Assembly (NCBI GenBank): GCA_025093985.1
Contig: JACAAK010000003.1
Location: forward strand, 1,364,001-1,428,000
Source of the DNA: Calvatia gigantea
Taxonomy: Eukaryota > Basidiomycota > Agaricomycetes > Agaricales > Lycoperdaceae
Reading direction: 5' to 3'
Length of the DNA: 64,000 bases
Below the pieces are notes generated by a model. The model was not told the origin of the DNA, ran no database searches, and saw nothing but the letters and a program-made list of their open reading frames with translations. The position numbers and the translations under genes were made by a program. Position 1 is the first letter of the stretch. Each line of letters opens with the position of its first letter. Below, piece by piece: positions 54,467-64,000 of the stretch.

Positions 54467-55776
54467 TGTAATGGCAAAGCCAGTTTTCACGCATGAAAAT
54501 CACTAATCTAAGGCATACAAGCCTAATCTAACGATTGCATTGAACCTTCCTGTAGTAGTACAACCTAATCTAAGAGCCCAACAGTATAATAAAAGAGTAC
54601 TCGATCACTGTAGAATACTATGACCATTGATGACAGATAGCGGTGGCTACGGGATGACCACTGTGCTTAACAAAAAGCAATTCTAACAGTGTACCATATG
54701 ACCAGTCATGATTCCAGGCTGGACCAGGCGGTAAAACCATTCCAATGTGTCTATACAGAGCTACAGGACCCCTCCAATGAGCCTAGACTTGGGAAATAAG
54801 TCTGACACACTTAATCTAAAAGGAATGATCAGCGTATTCACAAGGAAATGCTACTGTTGTTAGATTAACGAACATCACTCAGCACTAATGATGCATATGG
54901 ACACGTTCACATACAATCCATGGGGATATGTAGGAGAACAGTTCACACAACATCCGAAATCTTAGATGTTCTACATATTTAGAGAAGAATGCAGACCCAG
55001 AGAATAGGCTAAAACACAGCCTGGAACAAACGGATACCCAGAATCCTTCTGTATTTCCAATGTTTCACTAATCTAACAGGTTGTGGCTCTCTTGGCACAT
55101 GATCTAATCTACTGGTTTGTACCTTGCTTAATAATATGTTCCTAGTTGTGTAATCATTGTCTTGTCATAACAAGCACCCAAATAATATATAAACCCCCTC
55201 TGAGGTGTCAGACGTGGCAAGGAAACCTACTAGCCATTGCCCAGCCTTCAGAGCACAGTGAAAAGTGATCTATTGTGCCTGAACGAAGCAAAGTAATAAG
55301 TTCTTTTGAGATTAACTAGACTAAGTGACTTGAGCTAGGGTTGAGACCTTTTGATCTAAGAAGAAGACTTCAGGCTTACTCATGAAGTGAGCTTAGATTA
55401 AGAGCATATTCCATTGCTACACCCTGGTACTTGGCGTATCACAAGTGTAGGACAGTGCGCTTCTGGTCGTTAACTTGATAAGGGTGAATCTTAGGGAGTA
55501 CCTGAGATTCTGTGTCTTGTTAACTTCTTAGATAAGGGATGCGAGTTGTGCTTTTACAGTGTAACTTGGCTTTGCTCTTCTTAGTGAAGGTAGTTAGCTA
55601 TTCTAGTGTTCTCTACAGTGTCATTGTTTCGCATTATTTTGTGGAATTGTCCCTCATATTGTCAGATTGCCTCCCCATGAACTTGCCTTGTACAGAAATC
55701 TACAAAAATCTATTCTGTCAGCTTAATCTAAGCTGAACATCCATATCACATTTAGTATTTCTATTTCTGCCTCTTT
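54467..55776. repeat. 1.3-kb LTR-like insertion with TAATCTA repeats
   Basis: This 1310-bp block, without an ORF of note, is flanked by AGCGT (54462-54466) and AGTGT (55777-55781), a 5-bp duplication differing by one CpG transition. It starts TGTAATGG but ends CCTCTTT, so the 3' CA is missing or changed. It has a TATA-like AATAATATATAAACCCC near 55190. At least seven direct TAATCTA motifs and two inverted ones are spread along it. It is most likely a long gypsy solo LTR. Confidence 0.6.
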
Positions 55777-55874
55777 AGTGTGTAGGGGAATGTCTGGCAG
55801 TCCTAACACTAAAGAAATAACATGACTTGATAGGGACAATCTTGAGAAAAACGTGTTTTATTGAACACCAGTCC

Positions 55875-56497
55875 TGTTACATACTTAACTGCAGACTAAC
55901 TTTATTTCTCCTTAAATGTATTAACCTTCTATTTAGACTTTCCTATTTTCCCTTCTATATACCCTGGTTTATTCTTTATTTATTTATCACATGTATTTCT
56001 ACCTTTACTTCTTATGACTTGTCCTGAGTCATGTTCCTGTTTCACCCTCTCTATTTTCCCTCATCAAACTTCTGTCTACTTGTCTCTACCTTCCTATGAC
56101 TCATATTGTCTTCTTTCCTATTTCCTATAATTCCTTAGCTTACCAATTAATCTGTAGTAGTCTTCCATTGACTCATACCCATTTACTATGTAATTTTCTC
56201 ATCCCTTATCCATAGCTAGTATATAACCCTAAGTAGTACCATTGTATTACCTTAGGTTATTCTAGTAACAAGCTTCTTTATCTTTGCTTGTCTGTTACAA
56301 GGTTAGCAACCTTGGGGACTGTAGTGACACTTAACTCAGACTTCTCAGACAAGTGTGAGTTTCTACTCAAGGAAGCAATCTGAAGTCTGCACAGAAGTCC
56401 TCGAGACTTGTTGTATACTCCTAGGCTATAACATTGAACCTCTCCCTGAGTGGAGACAATCTGGGCCCAGTTATAAAGTAAGGTAATGCATGTAACA
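55875..56497 (+). repeat. solo LTR, gypsy-2 family
   Basis: A 623-bp LTR (TGTTACATAC...CATGTAACA) is flanked by AGTCC at 55870-55874 and 56498-56502. It is the reverse complement of the 9267 and 60459 copies and more diverged from them. It lies inside the copia-B LTR. Confidence 0.9.
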
Positions 56498-56736
56498 AGT
56501 CCTGTGGACTGTTGTAAGAGGCTAAAGAGCCAGAAAGCATCCATGGGTGTTCTAACTAAGTCCAACCATCATGTGACTTGGTCACATGATCACAAAAGTG
56601 TCCATTGTAGCTTTAAGTCCACATTTCTATATACAAGTCCATATCTCCTTGGACAACTCCACAAGTGTCCTACCAAACCTTGGAGCCCTGACTCAGGAGA
56701 GTCCATCTAGCACTGTCTGGAGCACTCCTGACACAA

Positions 56737-59700
56737 AGACAAGAAAAATACAGAACCAATGAAATCTAAACAGGTTGACAATTTTCCCTGTAAAAACATT
56801 AGATTTCTTAGGCCAGTTGTAGAAGTCCCACCTGTGCCTGCAAAGTACTTGTGCAAACAAAAGCAACTGTTATATAAACACAAGACAGAAATTGAGGATG
56901 GAGTTGAATTAGATAAAATATTGGAGAGAATTCTCAAAGGAGACATCTTCTTATCTCACAAAGAATTGTTGGCTATTTCCCCCAAACTCTGAGAGAAGTA
57001 CAAAGACCAGATTGCTAAAAGACACATAGCAATTAAATCTAACAATGCATTGCATATTGAAGATGATGAATCTGATTTGAAAGGTGCAGAGCCTGTTATT
57101 AATCTAGTGCAGGTCTCAACACTCATGAAACCAGAGAAAGTCATGGAGAAGGTTTTAGACACTGAAGGATGTCCCTATCTAACTTGGAGAATTACTGATC
57201 CTATTCTACAGTACTTGGAAGTGGTACCTTGAGAAGATAGAGGCAAGCATATATTCTCCTTAGATAATAATGAGACTATAATGGCTAAAGATATGGCTTC
57301 ACTAAGAGTTATTCTGATGTTAGTAAATGATCTTAGAGAAGAAGAGGCTTTGTTGGATAGTGGTTCATAAATTGTATCCATGTCCAGAGCTATGGCAATA
57401 GATTGTAGAATTATGTGGGATCCAGACACAACTATCAACATGCAGAGTGCAAATGGCCAGATAAGCCAGACTTGTGGTCTAGCTAAGAATGTGCCATTCA
57501 GCTTCAGAGATGTGACAGTCTGCCATACTTAATATTACTAGACAGACCTTTCAACATTCTAACAGAAAGTCAAGTGGTGAACTCTGCCAAAGGAACACAA
57601 CTGATAGTCATTACCAATCCCAATACAAAGAATAGAGTGACACTGCCTACTTATGCTAAAGGCCAATTACCATGAATTAGAGAGCAAAATTTTTGAGTAG
57701 CCTTAATGACTTTGAAAAAGGTATTGAAGGAGAGGTTGCTCTTATAATTAGCTTAGATAATGAGAATAAACCATATATTAGTGAAACATTGGCAGTTGAT
57801 GTAAAGTCTATGACCGCCAATGAAATTAATCTAATATACTTACAGAAAAGTTTAGTGACGCAGTGGTCTCACAATAAAGAACTACTTACTATGTTCTTAT
57901 CTCAGATTGTAAGTTCCAGCAGAGCTGTTCAAAGAGTGACAGCACTAGACAAAATCTATGGGCCACCTACAGAGGAGGAACATATTCTTTGTTTAGCCAA
58001 GAAATATAAGCCAGTCACATTGAAAGTTAGACCTGTACTGGGAGAACTACCAGACAAATACAGAATAAAATGAGAGATAATTGGAGGTCCCTTAGCTGAG
58101 CTGCCAGTCCTGCCAGTTAACCTGCCAACTTTCAAATCTAAAGACAGGTATACTAAAGAATGGAAAGACAAGATGGAAGTGGCTCATAACAGAGACTTCT
58201 TGACTTACAAAGAGTGAAAGCTAATGCATTGGTTAATTGCAGAACACAATAAAGCATTTGCTTGGGATGATACTGAAAAGGGAAAATTTAAGGAGGAGTT
58301 TTTCCCTCCAATAGAGATCCCCACTATTGCTCATATACCATGGATAGAAAGACATTTCAGGATTCCTCCAGCAATTTATAATGAAGTGTGTAGAATTATC
58401 AAGAGAAAAATAGACACAGAAGTATATGAACCCTTGAATTCATCTTATAGATCTAAATGGTTTTGCATACTTAAGAAAGACGGAAAGAGTCTCAGGCTAG
58501 TACATAGTTTAGAGCCTCTAAACAGAGTGACAATTGCGCACTTGGGTCTACCGCCTGCAACAGAAGAATTAGCTATGCACTTCTCAGGAAGGGCTTGTAG
58601 TGGTATATTAGATTTATATGTAGGGTATGACAAAAGGCAGTTGGCTGAGTTGTCTAGAGATCTAATGACTTTCCAAACACCATTCAAAGCCCTTAGATTA
58701 GTAATATTACCTATGGGGTGGACTAATTCAGTGCCTATCTTTCATAATAACATTACATATATATTGTTAGATAAAATTCCAGAACATACAGTTTCATATA
58801 TTGACAATGTACCTATACAAGGACCACCTACATGTTATGAATTATCTAACGGCAATTACAAGGTTATAGAAGAGAATCCTGGCATTAGATGGTTCATATG
58901 GAAACATATGAACACAGTGAACTGCATATTACAATGAATGAAATACATGGGAAGAACCTTCTCCAGGCCAAAAACAATGATATGTGCAGATCATATAACT
59001 ATTGTAGGATTTGACTGCTCATATAAAGGAAGAAAACTGACAGCAGATGCCATCAGTGTTATATTACGATGGGGTGCTTGTCAAGACACTTTAGAAACCA
59101 GATCTTTCTTAGAAACAGCTGTTAAATGTAGGAATCACATTCCAAACTTTGTGATAATTGCTGCACCATTATATAATGTGTGCAAAACACATATAGTGTT
59201 TGAATGGGGACCTGAACAACAGACAGCCCAAGATAATCTAAAGGAAGCAATTAAAAATTGCTTTCATACTAGAAATCCAAAGTTTCCAAGTACTCAGCCC
59301 ATAGTTCTATCAGTTAACTCGTTCTGGAGAGCAGTAGGATATTATCTCTATCAAAGGAATGAAGAAAATCCTAAGATAATCCATTATGTGAAGTTTAACT
59401 CTTTGCTTATGGATGAATGACAATAGAGATATTCACAACCTAAGCAAGAACTGTGTGGTCTAAGAATGGTTTTAGAAGAAGAGACTTATCTGTTGACCAG
59501 TTGTCAGAATCTAATTGTTGAGATGGATGCTAAGTATTTGTTTGGAATATTAAACAACCCTGGAAGACTGCCTAATACAACAATAAATTGCTGGGTAGAT
59601 TATATACAGACAAACTTCTATTTCGAACTCATACACAAGAAAGGTAAGGCCTTTGGGCCTAATGGACTCTCGAGAAGACCTTAGTACCCAGGGGACCCAG

Positions 59701-60458
59701 TAGAACGTGCTTTTGATGATGGATTTAAGGACAATGGGGATGACTTTGTTCTATCTAAGACTGACCTGGAAGATGAAGACCCATTAGATTTAGAAGATTT
59801 CTATGAAGAAATAGATAATCGAACAGGCTACACACAACAGGTAATGAGCCTGTCAGTAGCTTTCCAAAACAACTTAGATAGTGTTAAGGAATCTACCCAA
59901 TAAGACATAAAGACCAGATACATGATAGCTAACCAGGAAAAATACCCTGAGTTGCTCTGTGCTTTCTTAGATAAGGTCACTACCTTAGAGTCAGAAAACT
60001 TAGATAAAAAACCTGATGATGAGGAACTGGTGCCCTATAATGAAGACCAGAGGCTGGAGACAGCTAAAATGCAAGATAGATGACTCAGTTGAATCCAGGA
60101 ATGGTTAGCTAATGACCTGAAGGGGTTTGACATCAGTAAAATGGACACTGATCAAGCTAAATTCGTGAGGGCAGCCTCACACTTTTGGCTAGATGACAAT
60201 GGTTGCTTATACAGAAAGTCTGCAAGTGGTGGAAACCCTGTGTTAGTCTTAGCTAAAGAACATCAGATAAGAATTATGAAAACTTGTCATGATAAGCTAG
60301 GGCACAGAGGAGTGTATGCAACTACAAAGCTTATAGCTCAGAGGTTCTGGTGGCCAGAAATGGAGGGCAACATAGCATAGTATATGAAGACCTGTCACCT
60401 GTGTCAGATTAGACAAAAGATGGCATTAGAATTACCACCAGTAGTGTTACATGCATTA
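56737..60458 (+). pseudogene. pol: gypsy-3 Pol: protease, RT, RNase H, IN finger; decayed
   Basis: The order of domains is a long linker (KYLCKQKQLLYKHKTEIEDG), retropepsin (EEALLDSGS then stop then IVSMS, near 57360) and LDRPFNILTES. RT follows from 58224 (YEPLNSSYRSKWFCILKKDG, GILDLYVGYDKRQLAE, LPMGWTNSVPIFHNN). Its catalytic box is YIDN instead of YIDD, one G-to-A change at a CpG. RNase H (LIVEMDAKYLFGILN near 59515) and an integrase HHCC finger (DKLGHRGVYA...CHLCQIRQ, to ~60410) come next. Over ten stops are present, most TGA at expected CGA sites, plus frame breaks near 57525. The integrase is cut at 60458 by the gypsy-2 LTR. Confidence 0.85.
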
Positions 60459-61083
60459 TGTTACGTGCGTTACCTTACTTTGCAACTGGGCCCGGATCGT
60501 CTCCACTCAGGGAGAGGTTCAACACTATAGCCCAGGAGTATTTGACAAGTCTCAATGACTTCTGTGCAGGCTTCGGATTGCTCCCTCGAGTAGAAGCTCG
60601 CGCTTGCCTGAGAAGTCCGAGTTAAATGTCACTGCAGTCCCCAAGGTTGTTAGCCTTGTAGCAGACGAGCGAAGATAAGGAAGCTTGTTACTAGAATAAC
60701 CTAAAGTAATACAAAGTACTACTTAGGGTTTATATACTAGCTACGAATAAGAGATGAGAGATTACGTAGTAAGCAGATATAAGTCAATGAGAACTACTAC
60801 GGGTTAATTGGTAATATAAGGAATCATAGGGATAGGCGAAATGAATAGAAGAACGAGTACGAGTCATAAGAAGATGGAGTCAGGTAAAGAGAAGTACAAT
60901 GGTGGGAAAGATGAAGGTGAAACAGGAACATGACTCAGAATGAATCATAAGAAGCGAAGGTAGAAGTACATGTGATAAATAAATAAAGAACGGACCGGGG
61001 TATACAGGGAGAAGAATGGAAAGTCTGTACGGAAGGTTAATACGTTGATGCAAAGAGTCCGGGGGTGTGGTAAGTTCGTAACA
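60459..61083 (-). repeat. gypsy-2 3' LTR
   Basis: This 625-bp LTR is read on the minus strand from TGTTACGAAC (61083) to ACGTAACA (60459). It matches the solo LTR at 9267-9892. CATTA lies just outside at 60454-60458 and should recur beyond the window if gypsy-2 is complete. Confidence 0.9.
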
Positions 61084-61115
61084 TTAGCCCGTCTCTAGGT
61101 AAATTACTCCAAAAT

Positions 61116-61469
61116 TTACGCAGATAGGACTGAGTAGTCCAAAGATACGCCGTCGTCATAATATTCGTCGTCGAAGGCATTGCGAGGGTTTTCCAATACT
61201 TGTTCTTGGAATCGTTGTTTCATATTTTCAACAGCTTGGACGTGGTCAACGTATTTCAGGCAATCTTCTGGTTTGTGTTTCGGGTTGAGAGTTTCGCAGA
61301 GTCGGCAGAAGTATTGGGGACAGGTCCAGCGGTAATGGCCAGGGCGGGTTTTTCGACAGATGGGACAAGTAGTATGGGCACAATCACTGGCCCAGTGACC
61401 TACGGCAGGGAGGTGAAGTTTGGCACATTTTTCACAAAAGGCCTTCGGGTCGAAGTTCGGGTTGTTCAT
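61116..61469 (-). CDS. gypsy-2 zinc-knuckle protein downstream of pol
   Basis: A 117-residue ORF starts at ATG 61469 (MNNPNFDPKAFCEKCAKLH). The start overlaps the stop of the preceding ORF as ATGA, suggesting termination-reinitiation. It has three Cys/His motifs in a row: C-x2-C-x9-H-x4-C, then C-x2-C-x6-H-x4-C twice (CPICRKTRPGHYRWTC, CRLCETLNPKHKPEDC). The tail is acidic (NAFDDEYYDDG). This is nucleocapsid-like, yet it lies after pol and ~30 nt before the 3' LTR. The same frame is open upstream to 62015 (residues such as RNHWRFICDAISQLE), so it may instead be the end of a longer protein. Confidence 0.7.
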   Translation of the reverse strand: MNNPNFDPKAFCEKCAKLHLPAVGHWASDCAHTTCPICRKTRPGHYRWTCPQYFCRLCETLNPKHKPEDCLKYVDHVQAVENMKQRFQEQVLENPRNAFDDEYYDDGVSLDYSVLSA

Positions 61470-62932
61470 AGCTCGGGGTTGGGTTGGGGTTCTTCCTCGT
61501 CCTGAGTTAGGGCCGAGGGGTTTTCGAATAGACTTCTGAGGCTCAGAAGTTGGTCCAGTTGGCCCATTAAGTTGTGTATGGCCGTTTCGAATCGTTCGGG
61601 TGGGATGTGTCCGTCTGGATGGGAGAGATGTGGAGGAGGAAGGTACATGCGGTTCGGGGGAGGAGTTTCTCGCGGGGGAATCGGCTCGTTGGTGTGGTCT
61701 GACCTTAGAAGGGCCAGTTCGCTGGTTGGGTGGGATAGGCTTAACGCTATGCTCGTTGAGGTAGCGGGCATAAGCCTGAGGTAATCCAAGGCTTCGTGAT
61801 GCCTGGATAAATAGGGCCGCTCGATCGGTAGTGTGCTCATAATCCTGAGAAAGATGTTCGAGCTGTGAAATGGCGTCGCAGATAAAGCGCCAGTGATTTC
61901 GCTGATTGGCATTATGTAGATATTCGGTGCGGAAGCGAGTTCGATGGCCTCCCTTGAGGACCATCGTGCGGAGGGATCCCTCAGATGAGAAATCAGTTCT
62001 AGCCCATAACTCCATGGGCGAAGGTCTATCGTTCGTAGAGGGGGGTCGGGGGAGAAGCTGCTTCGCCTATCGGGGTCTCGGTCGGATGGGTTGGCTGCGA
62101 TGTAACCCGCGGCCGAGTGTTCAGTGGGGTGTAGTTTGTCCCAGGCTGTCCTGGGGGGTTTCAGATTGACGGTGGTAGCGGTGGGGGACTTTGGAGAGGG
62201 GCCGGCGGCAGAGGGGGGAATGTGTCGTTGGTCAAGGACAGGAAGTTCTGCCCTAACAGATTTCAGGATCCCAGCTCGCTCCGAGGGGAGTGTTGGGGTG
62301 GGGTTGTCGGCCCGGATTGGGTAGACATACTTTGGTTTTGGCGACCAGAGGAGTTGCTGTGGGGTTGATTTCGTGTCGTAGGTGGCGGTATGGGGAGTGG
62401 TTCCGGCGACGACGTTGGAGAAAGAGACTGGTGGGTCTCTTGGCTCGGGGTTGTTGGGTGGATTTGATACGTTTGGCTGCTGGGGATGAAGTTGGGATAC
62501 AGCGGAGCTGCTTCCCATTCTTGTTGGGTAGGTGAGTCTATCCCAGGGGGTACTGGGAGATGATTCGGTGGAGGGGGGAATGTAGACGCAGTCTGGACCA
62601 ACGAAGACGTCGACCCAGAATTGTTTGTTCTGGTCAGCGAATTGTTGGAGCTCGTCTTTGGTAAAGACGGCATTCGGGAGGGTGATAATAGGCTTTTCGA
62701 GCAGTTCGTTAATTTGGACGGTGGGGAGAATTGGGGTTTCGTGGCCCACAGGTGTGACGGTGGGAGGGTAGGATATAGAAATATGAGGGGAGGAGGGGAG
62801 AGAATGGGCTTTTCTGACTGGGGAATTGTTTTTTGTAGAAAGGGAGGAGATGGAAGAGAGGGAAGGAGAGGGGGATGAGGCTACGATAGCCGCTTTCTTT
62901 CCCTTCTTATAGTTTTTTTGGGTTGGTGCCAT
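61466..62932 (-). CDS. gypsy-2 ORF after pol, Gag-like or unknown
   Basis: A 488-residue ORF starts at ATG 62932 (MAPTQKNYKKGKKAAIV), 61 nt after the pol stop. The basic start is followed by ~250 residues rich in Ser, Pro and Thr with few hydrophobic stretches (for example KDELQQFADQNKQFWVDVF). The C-terminus includes HIPPERFETAIHNLMGQLDQ and ends NPEL at a TGA overlapping the next ATG. From 62015 to 61466 a second frame is also fully open for ~180 codons. I cannot tell from inspection whether one frame is real, whether a frameshift joins them, or whether both are used. I do not recognise the family; its coupling to a zinc-knuckle ORF suggests a Gag role. Confidence 0.65.
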   Translation of the reverse strand: MAPTQKNYKKGKKAAIVASSPSPSLSSISSLSTKNNSPVRKAHSLPSSPHISISYPPTVTPVGHETPILPTVQINELLEKPIITLPNAVFTKDELQQFADQNKQFWVDVFVGPDCVYIPPSTESSPSTPWDRLTYPTRMGSSSAVSQLHPQQPNVSNPPNNPEPRDPPVSFSNVVAGTTPHTATYDTKSTPQQLLWSPKPKYVYPIRADNPTPTLPSERAGILKSVRAELPVLDQRHIPPSAAGPSPKSPTATTVNLKPPRTAWDKLHPTEHSAAGYIAANPSDRDPDRRSSFSPDPPLRTIDLRPWSYGLELISHLRDPSARWSSREAIELASAPNIYIMPISEITGALSATPFHSSNIFLRIMSTLPIERPYLSRHHEALDYLRLMPATSTSIALSLSHPTSELALLRSDHTNEPIPPRETPPPNRMYLPPPHLSHPDGHIPPERFETAIHNLMGQLDQLLSLRSLFENPSALTQDEEEPQPNPEL

Positions 62933-62993
62933 TGGTAGTTCGATTTGTGGAAGTGCTGTTAAGGAATGATGGAGAAGTTGGGTGAATCCTGGA

Positions 62994-64000
62994 TTATTTA
63001 TATCTTTTCGGTGGGATGGGAATTAGATGGTGTTCTCGTTGGTATTTTCGTAACAGTTCTTGGGCATGTGGTAAGAGTTGTGCTTCCTTTTCCCAAGAGT
63101 TTTCTTCATGACTGTAACCTTTCCATTTGATATAGTATTCCCTTTGTTTATTCTTGGTTCTATGGTTCAAGATACCTTCGATTTCGTATTCTTCTTCTCC
63201 TTCTATTATGTCAGGGAGAGGTGGTTGTGGGTTTGATCCATGGGTATTGTTTTCGGTGTATTCGGAGAGAAGGGTAGCGTGGAATACGTTGTGAATTTTC
63301 CATGTTTCAGGTAGTTTCAGTCGGTAGGAGAGTGGCGATAAGACTTCTTTGATGGTAAATGGTCCGAGGCGTTTTGGTGCGATCTTGTTTGATTTGAATG
63401 GGAGTTTCAGGTTTCTCCGTTCAAGCCACACTTTTTGTCCTAGGGTGAAGGGTTTGAATTTTGCTTTGATTCGTTGCTCCATGCGTTCCATAGCTAGTTT
63501 GTGGGCAGCGATTGCTTCTCTTCGTGCATGGTCTAGGAGTTCTATTCGTTCTTCAGTAGTGGTGAAGTTTGATTCCTCTAGAATAGTGGGTATTCCATGG
63601 GGTTTTGTTCCGTACATGAGTTCAAAAGGGGTTTGTTTCCGGTCTGAATGTGTTCGTGAATTGTGAGAGAATTCGAGGATTGGGAGTGCTTTAGACCAGG
63701 AGGAAGGATTTCCTGTACAGTAGATAGATAGGTACACTGCAATTTCCTGATTGAATCGTTCTGTTGTTCCATCCGATTGAGGGTGGTAGGCTGATGAGAA
63801 TGATTGGGTGATTCCAAGTCGTTTCATGAGAGCTTGACTGGAGTTTGCTCGGAATCTGGGGTCACGGTCAGAGATTATCTTGTCCGGTAGTCTGAATCTG
63901 GTGTAGACCTTGTCTATAATTATGTCGGCAATTCCTTTGGCGGTGATTTCCTTTGTACAAGGAGTGAGAATTACCCCCTTCGTAAGTCCATGGTCCACTA
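62994..64000 (-). CDS. pol: gypsy-2 Pol C-terminus: integrase and chromodomain (partial)
   Basis: A minus-strand frame is open from the window edge to TAA/TAG at 62994 with no stop. It holds the integrase core second half (DKIISDRDPRF with the second catalytic Asp; AYHPQSDGTTERFNQ with the Glu), the GPFTIKEVLSPLSYRL and WKIHNVFHATLL C-terminal region and a chromodomain (EYEIEGILNHR, YYIKWKGYSHEENSWE). This is the chromovirus arrangement. In contrast to gypsy-1 and gypsy-3, no TGA decay is seen, so gypsy-2 is younger. Protease and RT must lie beyond the window. Confidence 0.93.
   Translation of the reverse strand, partial: VDHGLTKGVILTPCTKEITAKGIADIIIDKVYTRFRLPDKIISDRDPRFRANSSQALMKRLGITQSFSSAYHPQSDGTTERFNQEIAVYLSIYCTGNPSSWSKALPILEFSHNSRTHSDRKQTPFELMYGTKPHGIPTILEESNFTTTEERIELLDHARREAIAAHKLAMERMEQRIKAKFKPFTLGQKVWLERRNLKLPFKSNKIAPKRLGPFTIKEVLSPLSYRLKLPETWKIHNVFHATLLSEYTENNTHGSNPQPPLPDIIEGEEEYEIEGILNHRTKNKQREYYIKWKGYSHEENSWEKEAQLLPHAQELLRKYQREHHLIPIPPKRYK

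Larger units (their letters stand above)
54452..56736 (-). repeat. solo copia-B LTR, interrupted by two insertions
   Basis: Three LTR pieces, 54452-54466, 55777-55874 and 56503-56736, join to a copia-B LTR in reverse orientation. The outer duplication is CAAAA (54447-54451) against CAAAG (56737-56741), one mismatch. Removing everything restores an open gypsy-3 reading frame across the site (LSAKDKKNTEP). Confidence 0.85.

Noticed and set aside
1..64000. CRISPR arrays, tRNA or rRNA genes
   Set aside because: Repeats are all transposon copies or motifs within LTRs; no regular spacer pattern or tRNA cloverleaf was recognised by eye.

Overview
The window looks like a transposon-only stretch of a filamentous fungal genome, most likely a basidiomycete (Agaricomycotina). 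I infer this from the families present: Tad1-type LINEs with an RNase H domain, chromodomain Ty3/gypsy elements of agaricomycete type, Ty1/copia elements, and a DD34E Tc1-like transposon. I find no convincing host gene, rRNA, tRNA or CRISPR array. Almost every base belongs to a mobile element or to a solo LTR, and elements are nested up to three deep.

Layout. 1-8889: LINE fragments holding a complete Ty3/gypsy chromovirus (gypsy-1, 1054-7445, 5-bp duplication GAAGA) and a 5'-truncated LINE (7560-8324). 8890-17008: a chimeric series of LINE pieces (ORF1; end of ORF2; then a long open ORF2 at 12896-16276), with a solo LTR in ORF1. 17009-21258: an antisense Ty1/copia element (copia-A) with its RT core deleted and a solo LTR in gag. 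21259-29738: LINE pieces and the ends of two copia-B elements in opposite orientation. 30025-36771 and 39763-46514: two inverted 6.75-kb copies of one composite LINE, each carrying the same nested antisense LINE. 46532-47757: LINE 3' UTR with two solo LTRs. 47938-51149: a 1605-bp Tc1-like transposon with a second 1605-bp copy inserted at a TA in reverse. 51512-60458: a decayed gypsy (gypsy-3) broken up by a LINE and by nested LTRs. 60459-64000: the 3' part of an antisense chromovirus (gypsy-2), running off the window.

The LINE family has a full-length design that can be assembled from the copies. It has a 5' end beginning ACCTTCCTTTTCC and an ORF1 with three zinc knuckles. ORF2 (APE endonuclease, RT with YVDD, RNase H, terminal Cys/His motif) starts in an ATGA overlap with the ORF1 stop. 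A ~700-nt 3' UTR with conserved stem-loops follows, ending in poly(A). Most copies are 5' truncated.

Decay is dominated by CpG-to-TpG/CpA change. All eight differences between the gypsy-1 LTRs are of this kind. All four stops in gypsy-1 pol are TGA at positions where CGA (Arg) is expected. This points to cytosine methylation or a RIP-like process.

Elements that still look coding-competent are gypsy-1 gag and its extra ORF after pol, the inner Tc1 transposase, the 1126-codon LINE ORF2, and the two gypsy-2 ORFs downstream of pol.
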